A stretch of 64,000 nt of DNA, taken from assembly GCA_963972255.1 (NCBI GenBank), contig CAXATO010000008.1, forward strand, positions 1-64,000. The letters run 5' to 3'. Below, in pieces: positions 7,884 to 16,988 of the stretch; position 1 is the stretch's first letter, and every line of letters begins with the position of its first letter. The notes under the pieces were generated by a model. That model saw only the letters and a list, made by a program, of their open reading frames with translations. It ran no database searches and had not been told where the DNA came from. The translations under genes were made by a program, and so were the position numbers. This DNA is from UBA1479 sp002706405. Lineage in GTDB: Bacteria > Pseudomonadota > Alphaproteobacteria > Rhodospirillales > Casp-alpha2.

Positions 7884-9566
7884 TTACTGTGTGGATGACC
7901 AGTCCCGAGCCCGGCGGCAGGCATAAATCATGTCCATGACGCGGCCATCGACGGGGGTCGGCCCCGGGCGGCAGTGGGTTTCCCGCATGCCGCTTTTTTC
8001 CATGATCTTGAGCATGCCCGTGTTACCCGCCAGGGTGCCGGCGGTTACCCGCTCAAGCCCCAAATCATCGAACAGATGGGCCATCACGGCGATCCAGGCC
8101 TCGGCCCCCAGGCCGGTGCCCCAAGCCGCACGGTCGCCGATCAGGATCCGAATGTCGCCGGTTCCGGCCCGGGGATCGACTTCCGTCGAGATATTACCGA
8201 TGTGGCAATGCTCCCGCGTCTTGTCGCGGATCGCCCAGAGCCCGTTCGGCGTACCCGCGAAGCTGGCGATGAAGTCGCGGCAGCTCGCCAACGTATGGGT
8301 TCGGTGGCGTTGTTCGGAAAACCGCACGACGTCGGGATCGTTCAGCCAGGCCACGTAGGTATCGGTGAGCAGATCTTCCGGAAACGGCTCCAGCATCAGG
8401 CGGGCGGTCTCCAACACGGGCGGAGAATAGGGAAGCGTGCCGTCCGGGGGCGGCGTTTCGCCTGTTGCCACGGCGGCAAGGGCGCGGGCAATGCGCCCGG
8501 CGGCGCCAAGGCGCGGGAAGATGCCCGACCGCTGGGCCTTGAACCCAGCAGGATCGGCCAGGGCCTGGGCCAGGGCATCCCGCAGGGCGTCACGCGTCGT
8601 CACATGGGGTACGGGCCCGTTCTCTCCGCCGCTCAGCCATTGGGCTTCGCGCTTTCGCGGCAGGATCGACAGCACGGAGGCCCCCAGGACGGCGGCTTCG
8701 GCCAACAGAGAGGTGGTCAGGCCGACCACGAGATCCGCCGCATAGAGCGCTGCATGGGCGCTGCCGCCCGCGCTGACCGCGGCGATTTCGCCATCATAGG
8801 CGGCGTAAAGATTGGCCGGCGTCTTGGGGTGCAGGCGAAGCGCCACATGGGCCGCGGGTGCGACGTGCGCGGCGGCATCCAAAAGTTCTTCCAGGACGAT
8901 CTCGGTGCGTCCATCGGCGCCCCCCCGGCCATGAAGGGAATAATCCGGGCCGCGCCGAAATTGCGCGGGGTCGAGGCCGTCGGACAGTTCCGTGAGGAAC
9001 AGGATCAGCGGGCCGTCGTCGGCTAGGTCGGGAAAAACCTCGCGGCGCAGGGCGGCGCGGCCCTTTGCGGCGAACGCGTCGCCTCGCTCGCGCAGGCGGT
9101 CAAAGGCGGGATTGCCGGCCACGCGGATGCGTCCGGCCTCCACGCCCAGGGCCATATAGGCGGCGCGGACCGCTTCATCCGTGACCAGAAGCCAGTCCGT
9201 CAGATGGGTCAGGGGAGCGTCGCTTCGCCCCCTGAACCGGTGCGCCGCATTGGCGGGGCCGTCGATCAGGCCGATCGTCGGGATGCCGCGCCGGCGGGCC
9301 TCGGCGATAAGGGCGAAGGCGGGCGTGTCCGGGTCTTCGGCGGTGCCGACGACCAAGGCGGCCGTTTCCTCAAGGAAGGGGCCCGGCGACGACCCCGGCG
9401 GTATGGTCTCCGATGTTTCGCCATGGGCCTGCAGGTAGGCCGTCGCCGTTCCTCCCGCCACAAGACGCGGTTGTGCTCCCTGGCGTCGCAGCGCGTCGCA
9501 AAGCCCCAGGACCATATTGGCGGCTCCCGGATCTTCCACATAGATCAGGATCACGGGCGCGGCCAT
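7884..9566 (-). CDS. GT-B-like protein fused to a GNAT acetyltransferase
   Basis: About 560 aa in two parts. Residues 1-365 look like a GT-B / nucleotide-sugar-2-epimerase-type fold. They start with VILIYVEDPGAANMVLGL, and a sugar-nucleotide-binding-like half carries VALRLHPKTPA and ADLVVGLTTSLLAEAAVLGA. Residues 375-545 are a RimJ/RimL-type GNAT (LETARLMLEPFPEDLLTDTY; GDRAAWGTGLGAEAWIAVMA; SGMRET), resembling PseH-class N-acetyltransferases. One reading is that hydrolase or transferase activity and sugar N-acetylation are joined, as PseG and PseH act in succession in pseudaminate synthesis. The N-half is not clearly PseG. Start: ATG 5 bp after the upstream oxidoreductase stop. It is the last gene of the cluster. 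Confidence 0.75.
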   Translation of the reverse strand: MAAPVILIYVEDPGAANMVLGLCDALRRQGAQPRLVAGGTATAYLQAHGETSETIPPGSSPGPFLEETAALVVGTAEDPDTPAFALIAEARRRGIPTIGLIDGPANAAHRFRGRSDAPLTHLTDWLLVTDEAVRAAYMALGVEAGRIRVAGNPAFDRLRERGDAFAAKGRAALRREVFPDLADDGPLILFLTELSDGLDPAQFRRGPDYSLHGRGGADGRTEIVLEELLDAAAHVAPAAHVALRLHPKTPANLYAAYDGEIAAVSAGGSAHAALYAADLVVGLTTSLLAEAAVLGASVLSILPRKREAQWLSGGENGPVPHVTTRDALRDALAQALADPAGFKAQRSGIFPRLGAAGRIARALAAVATGETPPPDGTLPYSPPVLETARLMLEPFPEDLLTDTYVAWLNDPDVVRFSEQRHRTHTLASCRDFIASFAGTPNGLWAIRDKTREHCHIGNISTEVDPRAGTGDIRILIGDRAAWGTGLGAEAWIAVMAHLFDDLGLERVTAGTLAGNTGMLKIMEKSGMRETHCRPGPTPVDGRVMDMIYACRRARDWSSTQ

Positions 9567-9570
9567 AGGA

Positions 9571-10596
9571 TCAGTCCACGGACAGGCGGGCGCCGCCTTG
9601 TGCCGCCGAGCGCAGGACAAGCCCGATGATTCGCTCATTCACCAGGGCGGAGGCCAGCGGCGACCAGGCGACGGCGCGGCCTTCGGCGACGCCGGCAAGA
9701 TTGTCGTACATGCGGTAGAAGGCGTCGGACAGGGTGGTTTCCAGGGACGTGCCCGCGTCGGAGGCAATCTCGTGCTCGCCGCTCAGGCCGCGATTTTCGG
9801 TGCGGGGAAAGACTTGGGTGACGATGCCTTCCTGGAGGATCGACAGGCGCCCGTCCTCGCCCCAGATGTCCAGGCCGACCTCGCGGTAGTGGGAGAAGTC
9901 GAGGGGCTGAACCGTGGCGACCGGACCATCGGCGAAGGTCAGGGCAAAGGCGACGTGGCGGTCGCTGGGCAGGGGGGCACCATGCGCCAGTCGGGCCGGA
10001 CCGAGGGCCTGCACGGCGCTAACCTCACCCAACAGCATGCGCAGGAAATCGATCAGATGCCCGCCGTTGTTGGCGATGCCGTTGCCGTACAATCCGGTGA
10101 CGGCCTGAGCTTGGCCGATCCGCGCGGTCAGGCCGCCGCCGGCCAGGTCCCGGAACAGCCGGTCGGCGCGCCGCCAGTAATTGACCAGGACGGGAATGCC
10201 CCGCTCGGCACAGATCGCCGCCAGCCGGGCACTATCGGCGCCGTCGTCGCCGGGGCGGGACAACGGTTTTTCCACGAGCAGCGCCTTGAGGTCCGGCATG
10301 GCCTCGACCATTTCGGCGCGGTTTCCAGGGGGTGCGGCCAGAACGGCGATTTCGGGACGAACCGCGTCAACGATGGCGGCCAGGTCCGAGCCGGCATGAG
10401 GCACGGTCCAGGTCGCCCGCGCATCGTCGAGGGCCGCCGTGTTCGGATCGACGACGCCCTGCCAATCGAAGGTCGGATGGGCATCCAGCACGGCGGCGTG
10501 GGACGCGTATTTGAAATGTGCTGCCATGCGCGGGTCGCGGGACAGGCCCGATGCGACCTGCCCGAATCCGACAACGAGTGTGCGGAGCGCCGTCAT
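9571..10596 (-). CDS. Gfo/Idh/MocA-family sugar oxidoreductase (first copy)
   Basis: About 341 aa. The N-terminal Rossmann motif is LVVGFGQVASGL. The NAD-binding region continues with VLAAPPGNRAEM and the typical LLVEKPLSRPG (the EKP motif). The C-terminal half is the alpha/beta substrate domain with GNGIANNGGHLIDFLRMLLG, whose His/Asp are candidate catalytic residues. The family oxidises or reduces sugar and nucleotide-sugar hydroxyls. The start is set by a 4-bp ATGA overlap with the upstream cytidylyltransferase. The substrate cannot be read from the sequence. A second, divergent family member lies at 20171-21193. Confidence 0.85.
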   Translation of the reverse strand: MTALRTLVVGFGQVASGLSRDPRMAAHFKYASHAAVLDAHPTFDWQGVVDPNTAALDDARATWTVPHAGSDLAAIVDAVRPEIAVLAAPPGNRAEMVEAMPDLKALLVEKPLSRPGDDGADSARLAAICAERGIPVLVNYWRRADRLFRDLAGGGLTARIGQAQAVTGLYGNGIANNGGHLIDFLRMLLGEVSAVQALGPARLAHGAPLPSDRHVAFALTFADGPVATVQPLDFSHYREVGLDIWGEDGRLSILQEGIVTQVFPRTENRGLSGEHEIASDAGTSLETTLSDAFYRMYDNLAGVAEGRAVAWSPLASALVNERIIGLVLRSAAQGGARLSVD

Positions 10597-11360
10597 CGGA
10601 CCGCCTTCTCCTGGCAATGGGCATTGATGGCGGCGAGCTCCGGCTCGGCAGCCAGAAGATCGAGAACGTCGCGCACGGAGAAGCCGTCGCCGAACCGGGG
10701 TTCCAGGCGCGCATAGATGGCGCGGATCAGGTCCAGGTCCTCGGCGTAGTCCAGTTGCAGACGGATATGGGGTGCGGCTTCTTCGGGCGGTGCAGCTAGG
10801 TGGTGGATGCGAAAGGTCTCCGGATGTTCATAGAAATAGAGCGAGACATGTTCGCGCACGGCCGGGTCGGTCTGCGTGCGCGCGACCTTTTCCAGATCAT
10901 CGAAACGGAACACCTGGGCGTCGATGCCCTGTGGCCAGGTCAGGTTCGCCGTGTTGGAGACCACGTCCACGTCGCCGTCGAGAAAGCGCGCCACGGCGGC
11001 GTCGATCACGCGGGGGTCGAGAAGCGGCGTGTCGCCGCAGACCTCGACGATAATCTCCGCGCCCATCATGCGCTGGGCTTCGACCACGCGGTCGAGCACG
11101 TCGTTTTCCGACCCGCGGTAGCAGGGCAGGCGGCGTTCCTCGGCCCATTCGGCAAGGGCATCGTCGGCCGGGTTCGTGGTTGTCGCGAGGACGATGGCGT
11201 CGATGCTTTCCGCGCGGGTCAGGCGCCTGACCAGGCGTTCCAGGGCGGGTGCTCCGGCCACGTCCATCAGCACCTTGCCCGGCAGACGCGACGCCGACAT
11301 GCGGGCTTCGATGCTGGCGACGACACGCGGTCGCAGGTGAGGGGTGCCCCGGTCCGCCAT
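10593..11360 (-). CDS. SpsF-like cytidylyltransferase (copy 1)
   Basis: 255 aa, COG1861/CMP-KDO-synthetase-like. The nucleotide-binding signature ASIEARMSASRLPGKVL is followed by VEVCGDTPLLDPRVID, which carries the metal-binding Asp, and by REHVSLYFYEHPETFRI. This family activates sugars as CMP or related nucleotide derivatives and is common in surface-glycan and flagellin-glycan clusters. It is separated by 4 bp from the DegT gene upstream and overlaps the oxidoreductase downstream by ATGA. It is one of three paralogues here (also 12654-13391 and 21190-21927). The first 10 residues may be over-called. Confidence 0.85.
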   Translation of the reverse strand: MADRGTPHLRPRVVASIEARMSASRLPGKVLMDVAGAPALERLVRRLTRAESIDAIVLATTTNPADDALAEWAEERRLPCYRGSENDVLDRVVEAQRMMGAEIIVEVCGDTPLLDPRVIDAAVARFLDGDVDVVSNTANLTWPQGIDAQVFRFDDLEKVARTQTDPAVREHVSLYFYEHPETFRIHHLAAPPEEAAPHIRLQLDYAEDLDLIRAIYARLEPRFGDGFSVRDVLDLLAAEPELAAINAHCQEKAVR

Positions 11361-11364
11361 GACC

Positions 11365-12657
11365 TTAGGTCCCGGTTTCCGGCTTGTTTCCCACGGCGTT
11401 CAGGTCCGCCCGATGGGCATGGACCTTGCGGATCGCCGCGACCATCTTGTCGGCCAAGGCGTCGTCCACGTCGTAGGCACAAGGTTCGAACAGGATCGCT
11501 TCCCGTTCGTGCAGGCGCTCCGTCACCGGGCATTGGCCGTCCCCGTAGGTGCGGTCGGTCAGGGTGAAGGGCCAGCCTTCGCGGCCGATGGCGGTGCGTT
11601 GCTTGAACAGGGGCAGGCGGTAGAGGGGCGGCAGATAGGCCGGAAAATTGGGAAAGCCCTCGGCGTTCAATGCCTTGCAGAACAGGTCTCGGCTGACGCC
11701 GATTTCCGCCTCGTCATAACGGACCAGCCAGACGTAATAGTTATGGCGGCAGCCGTCGCGCACGGCGGGTACGGTCCAACCCGCCAGATCGCGGGTGCCG
11801 TCGGACAGCTTCTCGGCCAGGCGTTCGCGGATCGATACGTGGCGGTCGATGTCGGCCAGCTGGACCAGGCCGACGGCGGCGGACAGTTCGGTCATGCGAA
11901 AATTGAACCCGACCATGTTCACAAGATCGGTGATGCCTTCGTGTTGGGCGGCGTTTTCCGCGTGATTGCGGATCAGCTGCAGGCGGGTCGCCAGATCGTC
12001 GTCATCGGTGATGCAGACGCCGCCTTCACCCGTATGGATATGCTTGTGAAAATTCAGGCTGGCGATGCCGATATGGCCGATGGTGCCGGTTGGCCGGCCG
12101 TGCTCCATGCCGAGCGGCGCCTGGGCGTTGTCCTCGATCAGGTAAATGCCACGGGCGTCGGCCAGTTCGCGTAGTTCCCGCAAGCGCGCCGGATGGCCGA
12201 ACAGATTGACGGCGACGATGGCGCGGGTCTTCGGCGTGATCTGGGCCTTTACCATCTCCGGATCAATGCAGAAGGTCTCGTCCTCGATATCGGCGAACAC
12301 CGGAATGCCGCCGTAGATCAGCGGAGAAACCACGGTCGCGGACATGGTCCAGGGCGGCACGATGACCTCGTCGCCAGGGCTCAGACCGATGGCGCCCATG
12401 GCCGCGAACAGGCCGGAGGTGTTGGAATTGACGCTGACCGCGTGCTTGGCGCCGAAGCGGGAAGCCCAGGCCGCTTCGAATTCACGAACCTTGGGCCCGC
12501 CCAGAAATTCCGGCCCCGGTGACCCGAAGAAACCGGACAGGCAGCCCGAGGCAACGACGTCGCGCACGGCCGCCTGTTCCGCCGGTCCCATGGACGGATA
12601 GGGCGGCAGGTCGCCGTCAATCATCGGTGTGCCGCCAAGGAGCGCCAGTTCGCTCAT
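11365..12657 (-). CDS. DegT/DnrJ/EryC1/StrS aminotransferase (copy 1)
   Basis: 430 aa. This PLP-dependent sugar aminotransferase carries the catalytic lysine at K205 (ASLNFHKHIHTGEGG), the Asp of the EDNAQ motif near residue 176, and VNSNTSGLFAAMGAIGLSPG in the cofactor-phosphate region. Such enzymes convert keto-sugars to amino-sugars in dideoxy-sugar and nonulosonic-acid pathways. The insert around residues 320-360 (YYVWLVRYDEAEIGVSRDLF) is typical. The start is fixed by an ATGA overlap with the SpsF-like gene upstream. It is also longer than the second copy at 19017-20174. Confidence 0.9.
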   Translation of the reverse strand: MSELALLGGTPMIDGDLPPYPSMGPAEQAAVRDVVASGCLSGFFGSPGPEFLGGPKVREFEAAWASRFGAKHAVSVNSNTSGLFAAMGAIGLSPGDEVIVPPWTMSATVVSPLIYGGIPVFADIEDETFCIDPEMVKAQITPKTRAIVAVNLFGHPARLRELRELADARGIYLIEDNAQAPLGMEHGRPTGTIGHIGIASLNFHKHIHTGEGGVCITDDDDLATRLQLIRNHAENAAQHEGITDLVNMVGFNFRMTELSAAVGLVQLADIDRHVSIRERLAEKLSDGTRDLAGWTVPAVRDGCRHNYYVWLVRYDEAEIGVSRDLFCKALNAEGFPNFPAYLPPLYRLPLFKQRTAIGREGWPFTLTDRTYGDGQCPVTERLHEREAILFEPCAYDVDDALADKMVAAIRKVHAHRADLNAVGNKPETGT

Positions 12658-13391
12658 GTCACAATCCCTTCGTCGGAGGATTTCATACCATGGTTTTTTG
12701 TCAGGTCGTGTTGTTGCGCAAGTCTGGCGATGTCGCCAAGTCCGGCGTCCCGTGACGGCAGGTGCCGGGCGATCCATTCGGCCCGCGCGTAATCCGCCGG
12801 TGTATCGACCGCAAGATGCAGGCCCGCATGGCCATCGCCCCTATAGTCGGCACCGCTTGCCGGAACGTTAACGATGCGGAAGGCGTCCGGGGTTTCGTAG
12901 GCATAGAGTGTCACATGTTCCCGGTAATGGTTCGCCGGCACTTCGTCGTTCAGGCGTTCCAGCGTGGCCAATGGCAGCGCTTCAGCGCTGATCCCGGGGG
13001 GGAAGGTGCGGGGGAAGACATTGGTCGTCAGTTCCGGGCGTTCCCGGTCATGCACCTGGATGACGGCGGCGATGACCGCCGGGTCGATGAAGGGACTGTC
13101 ACCGGAAACGCGGACCAGAATGTCCAGGCCGAACGACCGCGCTGCCCCCAGGGCCCGGCCCAGGACGTCGTTCGTGTCGCCCCGAAAGACGGGAAGGTTT
13201 TCCGCCGCCGCGAAATCGGCGATGGGGGTGTCGAGGGTGCGATCGGTGGTCGCCAGCATCACCGGCGTGCTTGCTGCCCGGCAGCGGCGGATCGTCCAGT
13301 CAAGCATGGGGACGCCCGCCAGCGGCATCAGCACCTTGCCCGGCAAGCGCGTGGAATCGAGCCGCGCGAAGATGACGATGCCCGTCGTCAT
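12654..13391 (-). CDS. SpsF-like cytidylyltransferase (copy 2)
   Basis: 245 aa. The signature VIFARLDSTRLPGKVLMPLA is intact, followed by VRVSGDSPFIDPAVI and NHYREHVTLYAYETPDAFRI, which align with copy 1. A CMP-sugar-forming role is inferred from the family. It overlaps its neighbours by ATGA at both ends, so translation with the upstream GNAT and downstream DegT is probably coupled. Confidence 0.85.
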   Translation of the reverse strand: MTTGIVIFARLDSTRLPGKVLMPLAGVPMLDWTIRRCRAASTPVMLATTDRTLDTPIADFAAAENLPVFRGDTNDVLGRALGAARSFGLDILVRVSGDSPFIDPAVIAAVIQVHDRERPELTTNVFPRTFPPGISAEALPLATLERLNDEVPANHYREHVTLYAYETPDAFRIVNVPASGADYRGDGHAGLHLAVDTPADYARAEWIARHLPSRDAGLGDIARLAQQHDLTKNHGMKSSDEGIVT

Positions 13392-14146
13392 GGCGTCACC
13401 TCGGGGTGGACCCAATGCAACGTGACCTGCCGGGATTCAAGGGCGAACCCGGCGCGTTCGTATAGTTTGACGGAGGCGGTGTTGTCTTCCTGCGTGCCGA
13501 CGCGGATGCCGTCGATGGTATCGCCGAAATGGGCAAAGGCGGCCTCGATCATTTGTCCGGCCAAACCTCGGCGGCGGAATTCAGCAGCTACGGCAATCAA
13601 GTCGATGACGGCGGTGCGGGCGGTCTGCAGACACAGGTTGAACCCGGCGATCCGCCCGTCGATGTGCGCCACCAGAGGAGCCGCGGCACGGCCGCGCATG
13701 TCGTTGCGGACCCAGGCGGCCCGAATGGCATCGGCCACGGCATGGGGAACGCGGGGGTCACGATGCAGTCGGTCATAGGTGAAGGCGCTTAGCGCCAGTT
13801 GGACACAGGGGTCGATCTCGTCCGCCCGCGCCGGGCTCGTCTCCGCGATTAGGTTCCGCGCGGGGCGGGCCGGCTGATAGAAGGTGACCAGGGTTTCGAT
13901 CGGCCGGAAGCCAATCGCCGTTAACGCGTCGTGTTGGTCCCGGCGGTCCGCCGGAATGCGGCAGGATACCAGCCAGGTGCCGTTGGCACGCCAGGATGAT
14001 TCCAGGTCGGCCAGGGCCTGCGCGATGCCCGGTTCGTTGTCGGCAGGAAGGGAGAGCCGGGCCACGGGGACGCCCGCGACGCCGGTTTCAAATGCCTGTT
14101 CCCGGCAGTCGAGGGCAGCGGTCGGTGCGGCCCCGGCGGCGATCAT
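13388..14146 (-). CDS. GNAT-family N-acetyltransferase
   Basis: 252 aa. The acetyl-CoA-binding motif A is visible as IAVAAEFRRRGLAGQMIEAA, and motif B lies in NTASVKLYERAGFALESRQ. The first 90 or so residues form an extra domain, as in WecD-like amino-sugar acetyltransferases. It probably acetylates an amino group installed by one of the DegT enzymes. It overlaps the methyltransferase upstream and the SpsF-like gene downstream by ATGA. Confidence 0.82.
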   Translation of the reverse strand: MIAAGAAPTAALDCREQAFETGVAGVPVARLSLPADNEPGIAQALADLESSWRANGTWLVSCRIPADRRDQHDALTAIGFRPIETLVTFYQPARPARNLIAETSPARADEIDPCVQLALSAFTYDRLHRDPRVPHAVADAIRAAWVRNDMRGRAAAPLVAHIDGRIAGFNLCLQTARTAVIDLIAVAAEFRRRGLAGQMIEAAFAHFGDTIDGIRVGTQEDNTASVKLYERAGFALESRQVTLHWVHPEVTP

Positions 14147-15042
14147 GGATTGGGTCCGTCTTCCATGTAAAAGCCCCGGGTTTCCTTGTCCCAGCGTTCG
14201 AAAAATCCGAGCACGGCCGTGGCGTTGTCGCCTTCCCAGGAAAGCGGTGCCGTGCGGTCGGTCTTCTCGCCGACCATGACCAGATAGTCGGAATCGATGA
14301 ATCGGTTGACGTCGGTCTTGCGGAACCCGGCCTGGGCCATGTATCCGGCCAGCGTGCGCGCCGAAAAATGGTAGGGATGCACGTCGGCGTTGGGGCCGAT
14401 GTAATACTGCAGCGGCTTCTTGAACGGCACCAGGATGCGCGATCCCGTGGCTACGGCGACATGGCCGCCCGGCTTGCAGAGCCGCCAGGCGGCATCCATG
14501 ACGTCGCGCGCCGAATGGCAGTTCTCCAGGGTCCAGATGACGGTGACGACGTCGAAGCCGCCCTCACGCTCGCCGGCCTGTTCGACATATTCCTCGGCAA
14601 TGCCGACGAAATTCGGGATTCCGCGTTCATCCAGCATGCGGCAGTTGGAAACGGACGGTTCCACGGCGAAGACCTCGGCGGCGCCGTAGTCGGGCCCTTG
14701 GACCATCTCGAGAAAGTCGCCTTCGCCGGCACCCAGGTCGCACACGCTTTTGCCGCGAAAGGATACGGCTTCGTCGATGAAGTCCATGGCGAAGGTTTGC
14801 CGCGCGTGCACGGCCGGCATGCGGGCGGTGTAGGTGGTGTCGGAAAGGCGGGTGGTCTGGTCGGCGCGGTACATCTCGTCGGCCCAGGCGGCCTTGACCT
14901 GTTCCGGCGTCTTGCGATGGGCGACCTGAACCATGCCGCAGGCGGTGCATACATGCAGCGGCCGCCCGGCCATGTAGGTCGGCGCGCAGGCGATTTCAGA
15001 CAGCTTGTCGCTTCCGCACAGGTCGCAAGGATAGTCTTGCAT
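14143..15042 (-). CDS. SAM-dependent methyltransferase with N-terminal Cys pairs
   Basis: 299 aa. The N-terminus has two CxxC-type pairs (YPCDLCGS and HVCTACGMVQ) that could bind zinc, as in sugar C-methyltransferases of the NovU/TylC3 type. The SAM-binding glycine motif is KSVCDLGAGEGDFLEMV, with VEPS further on and a motif IV-like FDVVTVIWTLENC. The likely substrate is a sugar in this cluster or the glycan. Start: ATG with GGAGA about 9 bases upstream, in a 22-bp gap after the PseA-type gene. Confidence 0.82.
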   Translation of the reverse strand: MQDYPCDLCGSDKLSEIACAPTYMAGRPLHVCTACGMVQVAHRKTPEQVKAAWADEMYRADQTTRLSDTTYTARMPAVHARQTFAMDFIDEAVSFRGKSVCDLGAGEGDFLEMVQGPDYGAAEVFAVEPSVSNCRMLDERGIPNFVGIAEEYVEQAGEREGGFDVVTVIWTLENCHSARDVMDAAWRLCKPGGHVAVATGSRILVPFKKPLQYYIGPNADVHPYHFSARTLAGYMAQAGFRKTDVNRFIDSDYLVMVGEKTDRTAPLSWEGDNATAVLGFFERWDKETRGFYMEDGPNP

Positions 15043-15064
15043 CAATCAGGTCTCCGCTCGTGGC

Positions 15065-16174
15065 CTATGTTACAGGGGCCTTTAGAACCCATTCGTTGCC
15101 GCGCCGTTCCCAAATTTTGGGATCACGGTGCTTGTCCAGGGTGTCCTGGAACTCGGCTTCGCTCAAGGACAGGTATTCCAGGTGTTCGTCGTGATATGTG
15201 GCCGGAAACTCGGCGTCATACTTACGCGCGAGTTCAAGTCCTTCGGCGCGGGTCATCTGGTTGTTCTGGATCATCCGGCAGGCATCGCGCACGGCGCGGC
15301 CAAACCCGAACTTGATGAACTGCATGTGGTAGTAGAGGTTGTCGATCTTGTCGTCGAGGCTGTCGAAATTGGTGAACGTGCCGTCCGTGCGGCCGTTCTC
15401 CGCCAAGCGGAAATCGATCTTGTCCTTGATGTAGTCGTAGTTTTCCTTCATCGACCAGCGGAAGAAATAGGCGAAATAAAGCGCTTTCACGCCGACCTCC
15501 TCGACCTGGCCCAGGTCGGGGTAGAGGTAGGGGGCGAGCTCTTTTTCGTCGACCACATCATCCATCCAGTTGTAGGGATCGTCGCCGATCTGGTGTTCCA
15601 GGACTTCGGCGAAGTCGCGGACCTTGCGGTGCTCCTCGGACAGCACCCGCCCGCCGTATTCGCTTTCGCCATGTTCGGCGTAGAAGATCAGAGGGACGTT
15701 GTAATTCACGGCTGCCTGGACCGGCACGGAATTGACGCCCGCGTTCCAATGAATTTTGGGGTCGCCCCGTTCGATGAAGAAACGGCGGGACAGGTGGCGG
15801 GAAACCTTCTGGTTGGCGCGGATCATCAGATGATCGAACCCGGCCTTCAGCATTTCCTCACGGTTATGGACGGCAACGTCGCTGGGCATCAGCGGGGAGA
15901 ACGTCACGAGCAACGGGTTCAGGCCGAACTCGAACTTCAACTTCCAGGCGATGGCGCTGGAATCCTTGCCGCCGGACCATGGCACGATGCAGTCGTAAGG
16001 GCCGTCCGCAGGACGAAAGCGGTCGACGTAATCGAGAAATTCCGCGCGCCGGGCGTCCCAGTCGATGGACGATTTGGCCGCGGCGGTGTGGCAAGCATTG
16101 CACACGCCCTCGGCATCGAAAACGATGCGCGGGCGGGTATCCGGCATCAGGCAGGTTTTGCAGTATTTGACCAT
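15065..16174 (-). CDS. N-acetyl-sugar amidotransferase (PseA/WbpG family)
   Basis: 369 aa. The N-terminal Cys pairs (CKTC at 5-8 and CNAC at 25-28) and an ATP-PPi-loop motif WSGGKDS (66-72) define the family of sugar amidotransferases (PseA, WbpG, PtmG) that turn an N-acetyl into an acetamidino group. The adjacent HisH-like glutaminase and HisF-like subunit complete the known WbpG-HisH-HisF trio, in which glutamine-derived ammonia is channelled. This implies an amidino sugar in the final glycan. Start: ATG with GGGGAAG 2-3 bases upstream; longer alternatives lie inside hisF. Confidence 0.88.
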   Translation of the reverse strand: MVKYCKTCLMPDTRPRIVFDAEGVCNACHTAAAKSSIDWDARRAEFLDYVDRFRPADGPYDCIVPWSGGKDSSAIAWKLKFEFGLNPLLVTFSPLMPSDVAVHNREEMLKAGFDHLMIRANQKVSRHLSRRFFIERGDPKIHWNAGVNSVPVQAAVNYNVPLIFYAEHGESEYGGRVLSEEHRKVRDFAEVLEHQIGDDPYNWMDDVVDEKELAPYLYPDLGQVEEVGVKALYFAYFFRWSMKENYDYIKDKIDFRLAENGRTDGTFTNFDSLDDKIDNLYYHMQFIKFGFGRAVRDACRMIQNNQMTRAEGLELARKYDAEFPATYHDEHLEYLSLSEAEFQDTLDKHRDPKIWERRGNEWVLKAPVT

Positions 16175-16232
16175 ATCTTCCCCGTGTTCCCGGGCCTTCC
16201 CGAATTTCCCGGTGCCGGTCGCGGCCCGGCGT

Positions 16233-16988
16233 CTACAGCCTGACCGGAATACCTTTCTTTTCCATGAACTTCTTGGCGCTGGCGATCGAGGTTTCCGTGA
16301 AGTGGTAGATGTTCTGCGTGCATACCGCCGACAGCCCACCCTGTGTCACGCCTTCGACGAAATGTTTCCAATTGCCGGCCCCGGCCATGCCCAGAACGGG
16401 CACGCTGACCGCCTCGGCGACTTGCCGGCAGAGCGTAAGATCGTAGCCCTGGAGCGACCCGTCCCGTTCGACGGAGGTGATCATGATTTCGCCCGCCCCC
16501 AGTTTTTCGCCTTCCGATGCCCAGTCTCCCGGCGATTTCCCCGTCGGGCGGCCGGCGAAATGGGAAAACACCTCGTACCCGCCGGCCAAGGCTTCGGATT
16601 GGCGGGCGTCAATCGACAGGACGGCGCATTGGCTGCCGTAGGCTTCGGCGATTTCGGTGATCAGGCCGGGCCGCTCGATGGCGCCGGAATTGATCACGAC
16701 CTTGTCGCCGCCCACGGCCATCATCTGCCGGGCATCGTCCAGGGTGCGGATGCCGCCGCCGACGGCCAGTGGCACGAAGCATTCCTTGGCGAACTGGGTG
16801 ACCACGTCGTAGAACGCGCGCTTGTCCGCCGCCGGGTCGCGGGTGATGTCCAGAATGACGATTTCGTCCACGGACCAGGAATCCACGAAATTGTGGGTGT
16901 AGCGGTAATCCGGTTCGAACATCTTGGTGCGGAACAGGGTGCCGTCGTTGAAGGTCAGGACCGTGATCAGGCGGTTGCGCAGCATCAT
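16233..16988 (-). CDS. HisF-like amidotransferase cyclase-type subunit for sugar amidination
   Basis: 251 aa, a (beta/alpha)8 barrel related to HisF: VPLAVGGGIRTLDDARQMMA, DKVVINSGAIERPGLITEIA, CAVLSIDARQ. The N-terminal Asp of histidine-pathway HisF (in CLDV) is replaced here: the segment reads LITVLTFNDGT. The central Asp (SIDAR) is kept. This pattern fits the HisF2 group used for sugar amidination with WbpG/PseA rather than histidine synthesis. It overlaps hisH by ATGA and precedes the PseA-type gene by 58 bp. Confidence 0.85.
   Translation of the reverse strand: MMLRNRLITVLTFNDGTLFRTKMFEPDYRYTHNFVDSWSVDEIVILDITRDPAADKRAFYDVVTQFAKECFVPLAVGGGIRTLDDARQMMAVGGDKVVINSGAIERPGLITEIAEAYGSQCAVLSIDARQSEALAGGYEVFSHFAGRPTGKSPGDWASEGEKLGAGEIMITSVERDGSLQGYDLTLCRQVAEAVSVPVLGMAGAGNWKHFVEGVTQGGLSAVCTQNIYHFTETSIASAKKFMEKKGIPVRL

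Noticed and set aside
15128..16243. Plus-strand open frame across the PseA-type gene
   Set aside because: Antisense to a gene with clear Cys pairs and an ATP-PPi motif.
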